From: an uncultured Clostridia bacterium
GTDB taxonomy: Bacteria; Bacillota; Clostridia; Oscillospirales; Ruminococcaceae
Length of the DNA stretch: 44,954 nt
Direction: 5' to 3'
Assembly (NCBI GenBank): GCA_944388075.1
Contig: CALXHI010000007.1
Location: 1 to 44,954 of the forward strand
In this document: positions 17,131-25,985 of the stretch, piece by piece
How the letters are laid out: every line of letters begins with the position of its first letter
Position numbering within the stretch: position 1 is the first letter of the stretch
Notes under the pieces: generated by a model
What the model was told of the DNA's origin: nothing
The model's database searches: none
What the model saw: the letters and a program-made list of their open reading frames with translations, nothing else
Translations under genes and position numbers: made by a program

Positions 17131-18279
17131 TTACCAATATTGGTACAGCTGACATTGCAGCATACCATTATAAACTTTACGCCGTTTTCGGGCTTTTCTG
17201 CCAAAGCACTGCTCAAATTCGGCATCGGGGGAAATGATGCTGCAAGCGTTTTCCTTCGGGAACACCTGCCCCATCACCCGATAAAGCGTCCGCGCCGCTT
17301 CGACATCCAGCATCCGCTCACCATAGGGCGGATTGCAGACCAGCAGCTGCTCGGGCAATACCGTCAAATCCTTGACATCGCCCTGCCGCACCTCGATGAG
17401 ATCGGCAACGCCTGCCTTTTTCGCATTCTCCTGCGACAGGCGCACCGCCGCCGGATCGATATCATAGCCGATCGCATGAAAGTTACAATCGGTCAGAATT
17501 TTGGCTCTCGCCGCTTCTCTTGCTCCGAACCAAATTCGCTTCGGTATCTGCTGCCATCGTTCCGACAGAAAACTCCGACGCAGTCCGAGGGCACGATGGG
17601 TTGCACGATATGCCGCCTCGATGAGCAGCGTACCGCTGCCGCAGAACGGGTCGCACAGCTGCGTATCCGGCCGTACCCGTGACAGGTCGAGAATGCCTGC
17701 CGCCAAGGTTTCCCGAATCGGCGCAGCATTGGCAATCTGCCGCCAGCCACGCTTGTGGAGCGGCTGACCGGTGGTATCGAGATAGAGCGTACAGATATCC
17801 TTGCGGATTTGGAATTGCAGCGGGTGCATTGCGCCGGTTTCGGGCAATTCTGTCACATGATATGCCGTTTGCAGCCGTTTGACCGCAGCCTTTTTGACAA
17901 TGGCTTGACAGGACGGCACACTGTGCAATGCCGAATCGAGGGACGAACCCTTGACGGGGAATGCGTCATTCGAACCGATGAACCGTTCGAGCGGCAGTCG
18001 GCTGACGCCCTCGAACAGCGGTTCAAACGGCGTTTTGCGAGAGGTCGGCTTGACGGAGAAGGTGCCAAGTTCAATCAGCACACGCTCCGCAACCGTCAGC
18101 TCGATGTTGGCAGCCGCCAGCATGGCATAATCGCCTGAAAAGCTGACTCTGCCATCCGCAGCAGCAATCTCCTGTGCACCGAGCCGCTGCAATTCAAATT
18201 TCAGTACCGACTCCAGCCCGAAATGGCACGGGCAGCACATCCGAAAAAGCGTTTGATGTTCCTGTGATGCCGTTTGCAT
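17131..18279 (-). CDS. THUMP-domain class I RNA methyltransferase (YpsC/RlmL-like)
   Basis: SAM-dependent RNA (probably 23S rRNA guanine N2) methyltransferase. The 382-residue product has an N-terminal ferredoxin-like/THUMP region (about 10-160), then a Rossmann methyltransferase with CDPFCGSGTLLIEAA and the catalytic NPPYGER motif that marks N2-guanine or N6-adenine targets. ATG 18279 has GGAGCAG 5 bp upstream. It follows the penicillin-binding protein gene by 28 bp on the same strand. Much shorter than the two-domain E. coli RlmL; the exact target is unknown. Confidence 0.9.
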   Translation of the reverse strand: MQTASQEHQTLFRMCCPCHFGLESVLKFELQRLGAQEIAAADGRVSFSGDYAMLAAANIELTVAERVLIELGTFSVKPTSRKTPFEPLFEGVSRLPLERFIGSNDAFPVKGSSLDSALHSVPSCQAIVKKAAVKRLQTAYHVTELPETGAMHPLQFQIRKDICTLYLDTTGQPLHKRGWRQIANAAPIRETLAAGILDLSRVRPDTQLCDPFCGSGTLLIEAAYRATHRALGLRRSFLSERWQQIPKRIWFGAREAARAKILTDCNFHAIGYDIDPAAVRLSQENAKKAGVADLIEVRQGDVKDLTVLPEQLLVCNPPYGERMLDVEAARTLYRVMGQVFPKENACSIISPDAEFEQCFGRKARKRRKVYNGMLQCQLYQYW

Positions 18280-18307
18280 ACATCTGCTCCAATCTTATTC
18301 TCCAATC

Positions 18308-20767
18308 TTATTCGTCTTCATCGGTCGTTCCCTGCGTGCCGAGCTGGGAAGAGACATTGTCGCAAAGCGGCGCATTGGTCGATTTCCAGTATCCGACCGC
18401 ACCCTTCGGGCAGGAATCACCGGCAATCTTACCGGTTTGCGTACAGACACGTCCGGTGACAATGGTTTCGCAGGTCGGGAAATCCTCACCCTCATAATGC
18501 TCCTCGATCCAGTCGCCGATGATATTATTCCAAATCTGCGCCGATGCCATCGAACCATGACCACGGATTTCCTTGTTCTCCGGATAGCCAATCCACACAC
18601 CGCTGACGAACTGCGGATTCAGACCGACAAACATCAGATCGAACCAGTCCGAGGTCGTACCGGTCTTGCCGCCAACCGGAATCTGCTCGCCATTGCTGTA
18701 GAGCTTGGCACGCTTACCGGTACCGTTTTGCACAACATTTTGCAGCAGCTTGTTCATGACATAGGAGGTTTCCGCATCAATGGCTTGTGCATAGTCATCA
18801 CCGCCGGCATAGATGAGGTTGCCGTCTGCGGATTCCACACGGGCAATGATATGCGCATCGCTGAAGTAGCCGCCGTTGCCATATACCATATAGGCATTGA
18901 CCAAATCCTGCACCGTCACGCCATAGCTCAATGCGCCCACGGAAAGCGGTGCATAATCCACATCATGCTCGTCATTGAGCTCCAGACCCACCGTGGTTGT
19001 AGCATAGGCATACACATTGCTCGGCGTATAGGTCTTACAGAGCAGTGCCGGAATCGTGTTATAGGACTGCTCGAGTGCCTTGTAAATATTGATATAGGTA
19101 TTGCTGTAACGGACAACATTGCTCGATTCGGAGTAGTTGGTCGGCCAGAGCTTGCCATTGTACTTCAGCGGCGGATAGTCCAGCACACGAGTGCCCCATG
19201 TGATCAGATCGTTGGTCAGCGCATAGCCATAGGTCGATACCGGCTTGATCGCAGAACCCGGCTGCTGCGGCTCGGTATTGGCATAGCTGGTACACAGAGA
19301 TGCTTGCTTTTCGCCGATTGCACCGACCGTACAGAGAATGTTGCCGGAATAGTCGATGGCGGTAAAGCCCGATTGCAGGTTCATCGCCTCCTCATCGGTT
19401 TTCACACCGTCTCCGTCCAAATCCCGATAATAGATAGTACGTCCCTTGTTGGTCATCTTGGCAAGCAGGTTATCCAAATCGGAATATTTCTGCTCAACAT
19501 ATGCCTGCATCTCAAGGTCAACGGTCGTGTAAATCTGGTAGCCGCCAGTGCGGATGAGCGTCATGGCACGGTCATAAGACACGCCTCGTTCTTCCATCAG
19601 GTAATCTGCCATCTCCCGCAGCGTGGTATCCACAACCCAAGACGTAACGGTAACCTTGTCCTCCTCATCCTCCTCGTCCAGTTCGGGATGGAGCGCCTTG
19701 TATTCCTCGCTGTCGGTGAAGATCAGTTCCTCGGCGAGGGCCTCCTGATAGGTATCGAAGCTGATCGCACCGTTGTCATACATCTGGAACAGGATATATT
19801 CCATACGCTTGCGGTTGGTTTCTCGTCCGGTGTTGACCCATTCATCCGTTACATAGTATGTGCCGGTCACCTCGTTATACGCCTTTTTATAGTATCCGGC
19901 AAACGGATTGTTGACCTCCGGGCTTTGCGGAATGGCCGCCAGACACGCACCCTCCGCTACGGTCAAGTCTTCCACATTTTTGCCGAAATATTTCTCTGCT
20001 GCCATCTGAATGCCGTTCGACGCACCGCCGAAGCCGACATAGTTCATGTAGGTTTCGAGAATCTCGTCCTTGGTGTAGGACTTTTCCAGCTGCATCGCAC
20101 GGAAAATCTCACGAATTTTACGCTGCGGAGAGGTTTCGTTATCGCCCGTCAGGTTCTTGACAAGCTGCTGCGTAATGGTCGAACCACCCTGTTCGGAATC
20201 CCAGAAATGCAGAATCATATTGGCAAAGGACGCCAAGGTTCGCTTGTAGTCCACGCCTTCATGGGAATAGAACCGCTCGTCCTCACCATACACGAACGCA
20301 TAACGCACATGCTGCGGCACCTGTTCAAATTCCACCGGCTTCCGCTCCACGGCATTGGCAACCGAATAAAGCGTAACGAGTTCGCCGTTGGCATCGGTCG
20401 CATAGATGTTGGTCGCATAGCTCATGGTCAGCTCCTGAATGCTGACAGTTGAGGTGTCCTCCATGTAGTGAATAACATATGCCGTACAGGCAATCGCACA
20501 GATGCTGCCCGTCACGCAGAAGAACAGCACGAATGATAAAAACGATACCAGCACCACAGAACCAAGCTGCTTGACCCCTCGCCATGCACGGCGGCAGATG
20601 CGGTTTGCGGTACGCCATCTGCGGCGGCGTTGCTTTGCGAGTTCGGCGGTGTCGAGCTGTATGTTGTCGGAATCGGAAGATGCGGATTTCTTTTGTTGCA
20701 AGCGGTCACGCATAGCTTGCAGCCATGCCGTGACACGGGCTTTGAGTGCGGAGAATCTCGACTCCAT
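18308..20767 (-). CDS. Class A penicillin-binding protein 1A
   Basis: Bifunctional peptidoglycan synthase, 819 residues, anchored to the membrane with its active domains outside. ATG 20767 has AAGGAG 7 bp upstream. A basic cytoplasmic stretch and one membrane segment (about 70-95, VVLVSFLSFVLFF) are followed by a GT51 glycosyltransferase with EDERFYSHEG and GGSTITQQLVKN, then a transpeptidase with the SxxK serine in PGSAIKP, SYN and KTGTTSDW. The tail is acidic (ends DEDE). The residues needed for both activities are present. Its promoter faces that of the BofC-like gene. Confidence 0.95.
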   Translation of the reverse strand: MESRFSALKARVTAWLQAMRDRLQQKKSASSDSDNIQLDTAELAKQRRRRWRTANRICRRAWRGVKQLGSVVLVSFLSFVLFFCVTGSICAIACTAYVIHYMEDTSTVSIQELTMSYATNIYATDANGELVTLYSVANAVERKPVEFEQVPQHVRYAFVYGEDERFYSHEGVDYKRTLASFANMILHFWDSEQGGSTITQQLVKNLTGDNETSPQRKIREIFRAMQLEKSYTKDEILETYMNYVGFGGASNGIQMAAEKYFGKNVEDLTVAEGACLAAIPQSPEVNNPFAGYYKKAYNEVTGTYYVTDEWVNTGRETNRKRMEYILFQMYDNGAISFDTYQEALAEELIFTDSEEYKALHPELDEEDEEDKVTVTSWVVDTTLREMADYLMEERGVSYDRAMTLIRTGGYQIYTTVDLEMQAYVEQKYSDLDNLLAKMTNKGRTIYYRDLDGDGVKTDEEAMNLQSGFTAIDYSGNILCTVGAIGEKQASLCTSYANTEPQQPGSAIKPVSTYGYALTNDLITWGTRVLDYPPLKYNGKLWPTNYSESSNVVRYSNTYINIYKALEQSYNTIPALLCKTYTPSNVYAYATTTVGLELNDEHDVDYAPLSVGALSYGVTVQDLVNAYMVYGNGGYFSDAHIIARVESADGNLIYAGGDDYAQAIDAETSYVMNKLLQNVVQNGTGKRAKLYSNGEQIPVGGKTGTTSDWFDLMFVGLNPQFVSGVWIGYPENKEIRGHGSMASAQIWNNIIGDWIEEHYEGEDFPTCETIVTGRVCTQTGKIAGDSCPKGAVGYWKSTNAPLCDNVSSQLGTQGTTDEDE

Positions 20768-20825
20768 GGAATTGCTCCTTTCAAATTGGGACAACCTGTC
20801 ATAGGGCTGTCGGGTGTACAGAGTC

Positions 20826-20854
20826 ATTATATCACAAATCGGCGCAGATGTTAA
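20826..20854 (-). promoter_or_regulatory. Promoter of the PBP1A gene
   Basis: Minus-strand TTAACA (plus 20849-20854) and TATAAT (20826-20831) are 17 bp apart with a TG one base before the -10. Confidence 0.75.
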
Positions 20855-20893
20855 GAGCCTTTTGCAATTTGTAATCATTTTGTGTTAGTTTTT

Positions 20894-20924
20894 CGTATAC
20901 GAATCCCGATTTCCGGTTATACTG
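20894..20924 (+). promoter_or_regulatory. Possible forespore-type (sigma-G-like) promoter
   Basis: CGTATA (20894-20899) and TATACTG (20918-20924) are spaced 18 bp apart and match the general sigma-G pattern (TGAATA, CATACTA) at 4 of 6 and 5 of 7 positions. bofC itself is forespore-expressed in Bacillus. The match is imperfect; a sigma-A promoter in the A/T-rich stretch at 20970-20990 is the alternative. Confidence 0.25.
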
Positions 20925-21001
20925 CACATATCTATGAGGAATGGTTCTGCAGGGCAGAGCCTGCCGCATATATATAGTATAGATAATATGGGAGTGTTTG
21001 T

Positions 21002-21367
21002 ATGTATCACGGAAAATGGCTTTGGACAGGCCTTGGACTCACAGTAGCGGGAATTCTTTCCATCGGGCTGATACCCAAATCGATTTCGGATGTCACCGCA
21101 CCGCTCGAGTCCATCCAGACGACCTCATATTTGGCTGCATCGCCGTCTGCGACCACGGTTTCGACCGTAACCTTGCCGACGGCATGGCTGCTCAAGCTTG
21201 AGGGCGACTGCTTGGCGGTCTATGCGGAGGGCGAACCGAAACCGCTCGAAACCTATGACCTTTCCGCCGCATGGCTGCCCGACTACGACCGCATTCTGCT
21301 CGAATACGGCATGCGTGTGGACTCGGAATCGGATCTGCGCCGCCTGATCGAGGACTATACCTCATGA
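21002..21367 (+). CDS. BofC C-terminal-domain-like protein
   Basis: Small protein (121 residues) with one N-terminal membrane or signal segment (about 6-26) and a C-terminal half resembling the BofC C domain: LEGDCLAVYAEG, then LPDYDRILLEYGMRV, then LRRLIEDYTS. In Bacillus, BofC acts in the intermembrane space to restrain SpoIVB signalling to sigma-K; other bacteria have the domain without that context, so a sporulation role here is inference. ATG 21002 has GGGAG 7-8 bp upstream. Its stop overlaps the next gene's start (ATGA), so the two are translated together. Confidence 0.7.
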   Translation: MYHGKWLWTGLGLTVAGILSIGLIPKSISDVTAPLESIQTTSYLAASPSATTVSTVTLPTAWLLKLEGDCLAVYAEGEPKPLETYDLSAAWLPDYDRILLEYGMRVDSESDLRRLIEDYTS

Positions 21368-22104
21368 GCGGCGGTGCAACGAAAACCTCCACAGTCCTGT
21401 TTGCGTCTATCGAGGTCTGTGTAATGCTGCTGCTTTGGAGCGGCGGTATGCTCGGGGCACAGCGGTTCGGCGGTATCTTTGCATGGCAAGCAGGCTATCT
21501 GCTCGGCGCACTTGCCGTTCGGACGGTACTCGCTCTGTATCTCCAACGCCGGCTTGGGACCTGCTTTGGCACGCTGACCGCCGGCGATTTGGGCTTTCTC
21601 GATTGCAGCGGCAAGGCATGGGTTTGGGGACGGTATGCGGCATGGCGGCTATTCTATGAAGGGCTGCGGCTGCTCTCCTGTCTGCCGAGCCTCCTTGCTT
21701 TCTGCATTGCGGAATTGGTCTGGAACAACGCACTGCTCGTCCCCAATGCGGCACTGCATCTGTTTTTGTACGGCAATCTGCTGCTGCTCGGCATGGCATT
21801 TCTGGTACTGCCCCTGCTGATGACCTGTGCCATTCGACTTCTGCCATTTTGTTATTTGAAGCAACCACATTTCCCATGCCGGTTACAGCTGCGGATTCTG
21901 TGGGCCATCGGCGTGCGCCACTGTCTTGGCGTACTCCTGCGCGATGCACTTGCCGGTATGCTATGCCTGCTGCCGCCGCTCGGCATCCGGCTGCTCCCTC
22001 GCCTCCACGCCGTCGACCAACGCCTGGTCCTGCGCTCGATGCAGCGATTCACGGATACCGGTAAATTCTCCGTAGAATGTCAACGTTTTGTAACCGCTTC
22101 GTAA
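21364..22104 (+). CDS. Unknown multi-pass membrane protein
   Basis: Not recognised. The 246-residue product is rich in leucine and alanine with about four to five membrane segments (roughly residues 10-28, 38-58, 90-112, 125-155 and 182-205) and several Cys and Trp residues. The start ATG 21364 overlaps the stop of the BofC-like gene by 4 bp, the only strong clue to function: the pair probably acts together in the membrane or intermembrane space. No charged or enzymatic motif stands out. Confidence 0.75.
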   Translation: MSGGATKTSTVLFASIEVCVMLLLWSGGMLGAQRFGGIFAWQAGYLLGALAVRTVLALYLQRRLGTCFGTLTAGDLGFLDCSGKAWVWGRYAAWRLFYEGLRLLSCLPSLLAFCIAELVWNNALLVPNAALHLFLYGNLLLLGMAFLVLPLLMTCAIRLLPFCYLKQPHFPCRLQLRILWAIGVRHCLGVLLRDALAGMLCLLPPLGIRLLPRLHAVDQRLVLRSMQRFTDTGKFSVECQRFVTAS

Positions 22105-22158
22105 TACATCGGTAATCGAAAGTCACAGACAATCGCCGCTGTATATATTGTCAAAATT

Positions 22159-22246
22159 TGGGTTATTTTTTGTGAATGTGTAATGAAAAATCGACGAAAA
22201 ATCGACAATATGCGTGTTAAAATCGAGCAGGCAGTCTTGGTATTCC
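22159..22246. repeat. Degenerate MITE-like repeat copy
   Basis: The segment parallels one half of the element at 43020-43191. Both carry, in order, a T-run with TTGTGAA, a GACGAAAAA block, GCGTGTAAA or GCGTGTTAAA, and a GTCTT..GGTATT end. The other terminal inverted repeat is not clear. Confidence 0.55.
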
Positions 22247-22365
22247 GTGTATTCGATACAATACGCTCTGTAAAATGATTCCCAACGGCTCGCGGTAAAC
22301 TGTATATTTTTATGCCAAAAATGTTGGTTTACGTTGTTGATTTCTACGATTATGGTGCAAAATGC

Positions 22366-22393
22366 TTGCTTTTTGGAGAGAATCGTGTATAAT
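22366..22393 (+). promoter_or_regulatory. Promoter of the M23 peptidase gene
   Basis: TTGCTT at 22366-22371 and TATAAT at 22388-22393 are spaced 16 bp apart, 45 bp before the start codon. Confidence 0.65.
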
Positions 22394-22437
22394 GTTGGCA
22401 TGTTACCGCTTTGTAACTATCGAAAGGAGCGTTTCCG

Positions 22438-24114
22438 ATGAACCATCGTGATTCCGAATCCGCCCGATGTAACCGCAATCTTGTTTCGCACATCACCCGT
22501 TTGGGTGCGGTGGTGTGTCAGATTCTGCGCTGCATCCCCCGTGGACTCAAAACATTCGCAACCGATTTTCTGCATGGCTGCAGCCGTATCCTGCGCTGGC
22601 TCGGTCGGCTGCTGCGGCAACCGATTCGTCCGCACTGGCAGCTTGCCCGTCAAATCGAACGCAACCGCCAAACAGCAAAGGGGCTTTCCCGTAAGGAACA
22701 GGCAAAGCTCTTTGGCAAAAGCGTCTTTACGCTGCTGCTGAGCGAAAATGGTATATTTGTTTCTTTTTTCCGCATTGGTGTCCCGATCCTGTTCTGCGCA
22801 TTCTTCTGCACCATTGTTGCCTACGGTACTCGTATGGATTACAGCATTGCCGTGCGCTATAACGGCGAACTGCTCGGCTATATCAGCAATGAGGCAGATT
22901 ACCTCGCTGCCGAACGACTCGTGCAGGAGCGGCTCTCCCATGCGGATGCCGATATTCAGTGGGAATTTACCCGCAATCTGCAACTGGAACCGACCCCAGA
23001 TGGCATGACGTATCTCTCCGTTGGCACGCTGGCTGACAAAATGCTGCAAAGTGCAGAAATCTCCCTGACAAGCGGCTATGGCGTGTTCATCAACAATACC
23101 TACATGGGTGTTGTGGAAGATAAAACCGTCATCGAGGAAGCCCTTGCCGAACGGCTGCGCAGCTATCAGGACGCCCTGCCGTTTGCGGTCGAATCCGTTT
23201 CTTATGCCGATGAGATTCGCTACGAATCCGGCACATGGCTGACCGAAAGCCTTGTCGATGCACAGGCACTCGCCGATCAGCTGACCGGCTATGTCGAGGG
23301 CACAACAACCTATACCGTGCAGGAATCGGACACCATTCATACGATTGCCGCCCGTCATACCATGTCGGTAGACGAATTGCGTGCCCTGAATCCGGAAACT
23401 GCCGACTTGCCCGAAGCGGGAACAGAGTTGACCGTACCGAGCCTTCAGAGCTATCTCCCGATTCGCTACACGCTGATTGAAGAAAGCACCTCGTTTATCG
23501 ATTATGATACCGTGCGGGTAGAAACCGCCTCGCTGCCGATTGGCAAAGAAAAGCTTCTCTCCGCCGGTGTGCGCGGCGAAAAGCGCAATACCGTAGAGGT
23601 TGCCTATATTGACGGCGTGGAATCAAGCCGTACCATTCTCAATTCGGAGCTGATTTCCGAGCCGGTGGATGCACAGCTGGGTGTCGGCACCTATGCAGCA
23701 AAGCCCGACAGCACTGCCACCCGCCTTTACGGTACCGGTGACTACAACTGGCCCGTAGACGGCGGCTATGTCAGCGATCCGTTCCTCAGCGACCGCAATC
23801 ACTCCGGCATGGACATTGCAGCCCCTGCTGGTACGGATATCTTTGCCGCCGCAGATGGTGAGGTGATCACGGCAGGCTGGCATAACGGCGGTTATGGCTA
23901 TTACATCGTCATCGACCACGGTGACGGCAGAGAAACGCTCTATGCCCATTGCAGTGTGCTGCTTGTCGGCAAGGGCGAAAAGGTCTCCCGCGGACAGCAT
24001 ATCGCCGAGGTTGGCTCGACCGGCCGTTCGACCGGCAATCACCTGCATTTTGAGGTGCATGTCAACGGCACACGGTTTGACCCTGCCACCTTCATCCGTG
24101 TGAATGCAGAATAA
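22438..24114 (+). CDS. Membrane-anchored LysM/G5/M23 cell-wall endopeptidase
   Basis: Zinc endopeptidase predicted to cut peptidoglycan cross-links outside the membrane. The 558-residue product has a basic N-terminal region of about 105 residues, one membrane segment (about 108-130), a mixed extracellular region, LysM (about 290-336, TYTVQESDTIHTIAARH), a G5-like domain (about 345-420) and peptidase M23 (about 440-553). The zinc and catalytic residues are intact: H455xxxD459, H504 and HLH 535-537. ATG 22438 has AAAGGAG 8 bp upstream. The long cytoplasmic N-terminus is unusual and may bind a cell-cycle or sporulation partner. A hairpin-forming repeat follows the stop directly. Confidence 0.9.
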   Translation: MNHRDSESARCNRNLVSHITRLGAVVCQILRCIPRGLKTFATDFLHGCSRILRWLGRLLRQPIRPHWQLARQIERNRQTAKGLSRKEQAKLFGKSVFTLLLSENGIFVSFFRIGVPILFCAFFCTIVAYGTRMDYSIAVRYNGELLGYISNEADYLAAERLVQERLSHADADIQWEFTRNLQLEPTPDGMTYLSVGTLADKMLQSAEISLTSGYGVFINNTYMGVVEDKTVIEEALAERLRSYQDALPFAVESVSYADEIRYESGTWLTESLVDAQALADQLTGYVEGTTTYTVQESDTIHTIAARHTMSVDELRALNPETADLPEAGTELTVPSLQSYLPIRYTLIEESTSFIDYDTVRVETASLPIGKEKLLSAGVRGEKRNTVEVAYIDGVESSRTILNSELISEPVDAQLGVGTYAAKPDSTATRLYGTGDYNWPVDGGYVSDPFLSDRNHSGMDIAAPAGTDIFAAADGEVITAGWHNGGYGYYIVIDHGDGRETLYAHCSVLLVGKGEKVSRGQHIAEVGSTGRSTGNHLHFEVHVNGTRFDPATFIRVNAE

Positions 24115-24115
24115 A

Positions 24116-24148
24116 GGCGACACCGCACAATCTTTGTGCGGTGTTGCC
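24116..24148. repeat. Short hairpin form of the MITE-like repeat
   Basis: GGCGACACCGCACAA (24116-24130) faces TTGTGCGGTGTTGCC (24134-24148) over a 3-nt loop. The arms match the terminal inverted repeats of the element at 43020-43191, as if its two ends were fused. TAAA flanks both sides. With no T-run it is a poor terminator, though it could protect the mRNA 3' end. Confidence 0.65.
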
Positions 24149-24191
24149 TAAAGGCAAAGATGTATGCCGCATATGACATACCATATGCAGC

Positions 24192-24235
24192 AAAAAAAAC
24201 AGTCCGGAACAGATGCAAGTTCTGTTCCGGACTGT
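24192..24235 (-). terminator. Terminator of the phage-gene cluster
   Basis: On the minus strand, a perfect 15-bp stem, ACAGTCCGGAACAGA with TCTGTTCCGGACTGT (24199-24213 and 24221-24235), is followed by eight T (24192-24199). It lies 5 bp after the last phage gene. Confidence 0.95.
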
Positions 24236-24240
24236 TCCCG

Positions 24241-25167
24241 TTAATTGCAAAAGTTGTCGTAATAGAGCGTATCCTCTGTGAAGATGCCCTTGCTGCTGCC
24301 GCTCACCACAATCCGGCTGACATGACCGGTTGCGATACTGCCCAGCTGTACCATATCCTCGATGTCCTCCCCCCGATAGCCGAGGTAGGTAACCGATGTA
24401 CTGCGATACTGCCGATTGGTAAAGGCAATGCGGTAGTTCAGAGCCTCGATCGGATCATAGAGATACTGCTTGTCGAGCGCAATCTGCTTCACACGCACCA
24501 GCGACCGTTCCGTGGCAGTCGGATTGGTCTGCGTGTAGGTTCCGTAATTGCCGTCAACATCCGCCATATCATAGCGACTGACCAAGCGTTTGGCTTCACT
24601 GCCGAACCGATATTTGAGAATGCGGTCATCCGGCACGGATACCGCAACCGTATCGGGCTTCGCTGTCACACGCAGATGGTTTGCGCCAACCACATACGGA
24701 AAGCCGTGATTGAGTTTGTAGTTATAGGCAATCAGCGTATCCCAAATCGCCGAATTGGGTTTGACGTAAATATATTTCAGCTCTTCCACGCCGGTTTCAT
24801 AGGTGATATGCGGCAGCGGATAGGTTGTCATCAGGCTTGCAAGCGTCGCATCGTTGTATATGCCCGGCACGAGCTGATTGTGCAGCAACGCAATCGCATC
24901 GCCCTGTGCGACAATCTGCAACCGCCCAAGACCTGCTTCCATCGACCATGCAAATTGCTGCACCTGTCCGTCTATCAACAGATGATCATCGAGCATGGCA
25001 CACATCCGCACCGGCTTTTGATTCCGATACGAGCTTTGCGTGATGCAGATCACTCGCATGGTCGCATAGGGCAGATAGCGTTCCCGAATCAGCGAAAAAC
25101 GTTCGCATTGCGTCAAGGTTTGCGTCGTTCCGTCAAGCATGGTCAACTGCATGGAAAGTGTACTCAT
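24241..25167 (-). CDS. Phage protein, possibly tail/baseplate hub-like
   Basis: Last gene of the phage cluster, 308 residues. Its plan (N-terminal beta sandwich, a DDHLLIDGQVQQFAW segment, AIWDTLIAYNYKLNHGFPYV and an NHLRVT strand) resembles gpD/XkdQ-type hub proteins, but this is judged only by general pattern. ATG 25167 overlaps the previous stop by 4 bp (ATGA). No lysozyme or peptidase domain is seen. A strong terminator follows at once, so no tape-measure or fibre gene is cotranscribed. Confidence 0.6.
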   Translation of the reverse strand: MSTLSMQLTMLDGTTQTLTQCERFSLIRERYLPYATMRVICITQSSYRNQKPVRMCAMLDDHLLIDGQVQQFAWSMEAGLGRLQIVAQGDAIALLHNQLVPGIYNDATLASLMTTYPLPHITYETGVEELKYIYVKPNSAIWDTLIAYNYKLNHGFPYVVGANHLRVTAKPDTVAVSVPDDRILKYRFGSEAKRLVSRYDMADVDGNYGTYTQTNPTATERSLVRVKQIALDKQYLYDPIEALNYRIAFTNRQYRSTSVTYLGYRGEDIEDMVQLGSIATGHVSRIVVSGSSKGIFTEDTLYYDNFCN

Positions 25168-25559
25168 GTTGCCGCCCCCAATCTCGTGACCTTGCCCTCC
25201 CACTCCGTTTTCAGGGTCAGCAGACCGTCATGCGGATGGGATTCCACCGTATACCCTCGCAGCGCCATGGCGTTGCACTGCAAGTCGTGGAACGAAAACG
25301 CCGTTGTCCTATGCGATTCCAGCGTTGTTTGCAGCCACTGCACCAGATCGGCATGATCGGGTTCGAGATACCGCCCCTCCAGTACCAGCTTGCAGGGCAT
25401 CGGCGGCAATTCGGTTGTCAGGGCTTCGCCATCGCAGAGCATATGGCGGAGCACCTGTGCCTGCGCTTCGATCCGATATTGTTCGACTGTCAAGGTATAT
25501 GCTCCCAGCGACAAAAATACCGTATTGTCAGTGGTTAGCAGATTGGATACAACGCGCAT
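25164..25559 (-). CDS. Small phage structural protein, tail-type
   Basis: The 131-residue product (start MRVVSNLLTTDNTVFLSLG) is largely beta-strand in pattern with no membrane segment. The family is not recognised. ATG 25559 follows the previous stop by 4 bp with GGAGTGA as ribosome-binding site, and the stop overlaps the next gene. The position after the connector-type genes suggests a tail tube or tail terminator protein. Confidence 0.55.
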   Translation of the reverse strand: MRVVSNLLTTDNTVFLSLGAYTLTVEQYRIEAQAQVLRHMLCDGEALTTELPPMPCKLVLEGRYLEPDHADLVQWLQTTLESHRTTAFSFHDLQCNAMALRGYTVESHPHDGLLTLKTEWEGKVTRLGAAT

Positions 25560-25563
25560 GGCT

Positions 25564-25974
25564 TCACTCCTCCGTAATTCTGGTCATGACCGCATCGACC
25601 GTAATCAGAAATTCCTGTACGATTCGGTCTGCCGCCGGCTCATAGGCGGCATCCTTTGCCCGAATCGAGCGAATGGCTTGATTGCGTGTCAGCAGCACCG
25701 GTATCACGATATCGGTCAAGCGGTGCAAGGCACTCAAGGGATTCCCATCCCGCCGTACATGCACCCGTAACCGCATTTGCAGCTGCATCGGAAAGGCATG
25801 TCCATTTTGATAATGCACGGGTTTTTGGTACTGCACATTCGCATAACCGAGCGTGGCAAACACATCCGCTTTGGAAATCGCCTGTGCCGGATACGGATAT
25901 TCCCGCACGGTTTCCAGAGTCAGTGTATTCAGGTCATCGATCAATTGATTGCAAAAAGATTCCAAAGACGCCAA
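25564..25974 (-). CDS. Small phage protein, neck/tail-completion type
   Basis: The 136-residue product begins MASLESFCNQLIDDLNT and has helical ends around a central strand region (LQMRLRVHVRRDG). The start is TTG 25974 with AGGTGA 7 bp upstream, inside the junction with the previous gene. Size and place match head-tail joining or minor tail proteins; no family assignment is firm. Confidence 0.55.
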   Translation of the reverse strand: MASLESFCNQLIDDLNTLTLETVREYPYPAQAISKADVFATLGYANVQYQKPVHYQNGHAFPMQLQMRLRVHVRRDGNPLSALHRLTDIVIPVLLTRNQAIRSIRAKDAAYEPAADRIVQEFLITVDAVMTRITEE

Positions 25975-25985
25975 GCTGCATCACC

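Larger units (their letters stand above)
22105..22437. other. Intergenic region with degenerate MITE and promoter
   Basis: This A/T-rich stretch has no supported gene. It holds a degenerate copy of a dispersed repeat (22159-22246) and the promoter of the M23 peptidase (22366-22393). Confidence 0.7.

Noticed and set aside
14943..17237. 764-codon plus-strand open frame opposite lysA and the pseudouridine synthase
   Set aside because: Mirror frame of two clear enzymes, without start signals or family motifs.
18437..20452. 671-codon plus-strand open frame opposite PBP1A
   Set aside because: PBP1A has all catalytic motifs in the minus strand; the plus frame is a shadow.
22123..22401. 92-codon minus-strand open frame
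   Set aside because: It runs through the degenerate MITE copy and the M23 promoter; part of its apparent similarity to a frame at 43068-43259 is DNA-level repeat homology.
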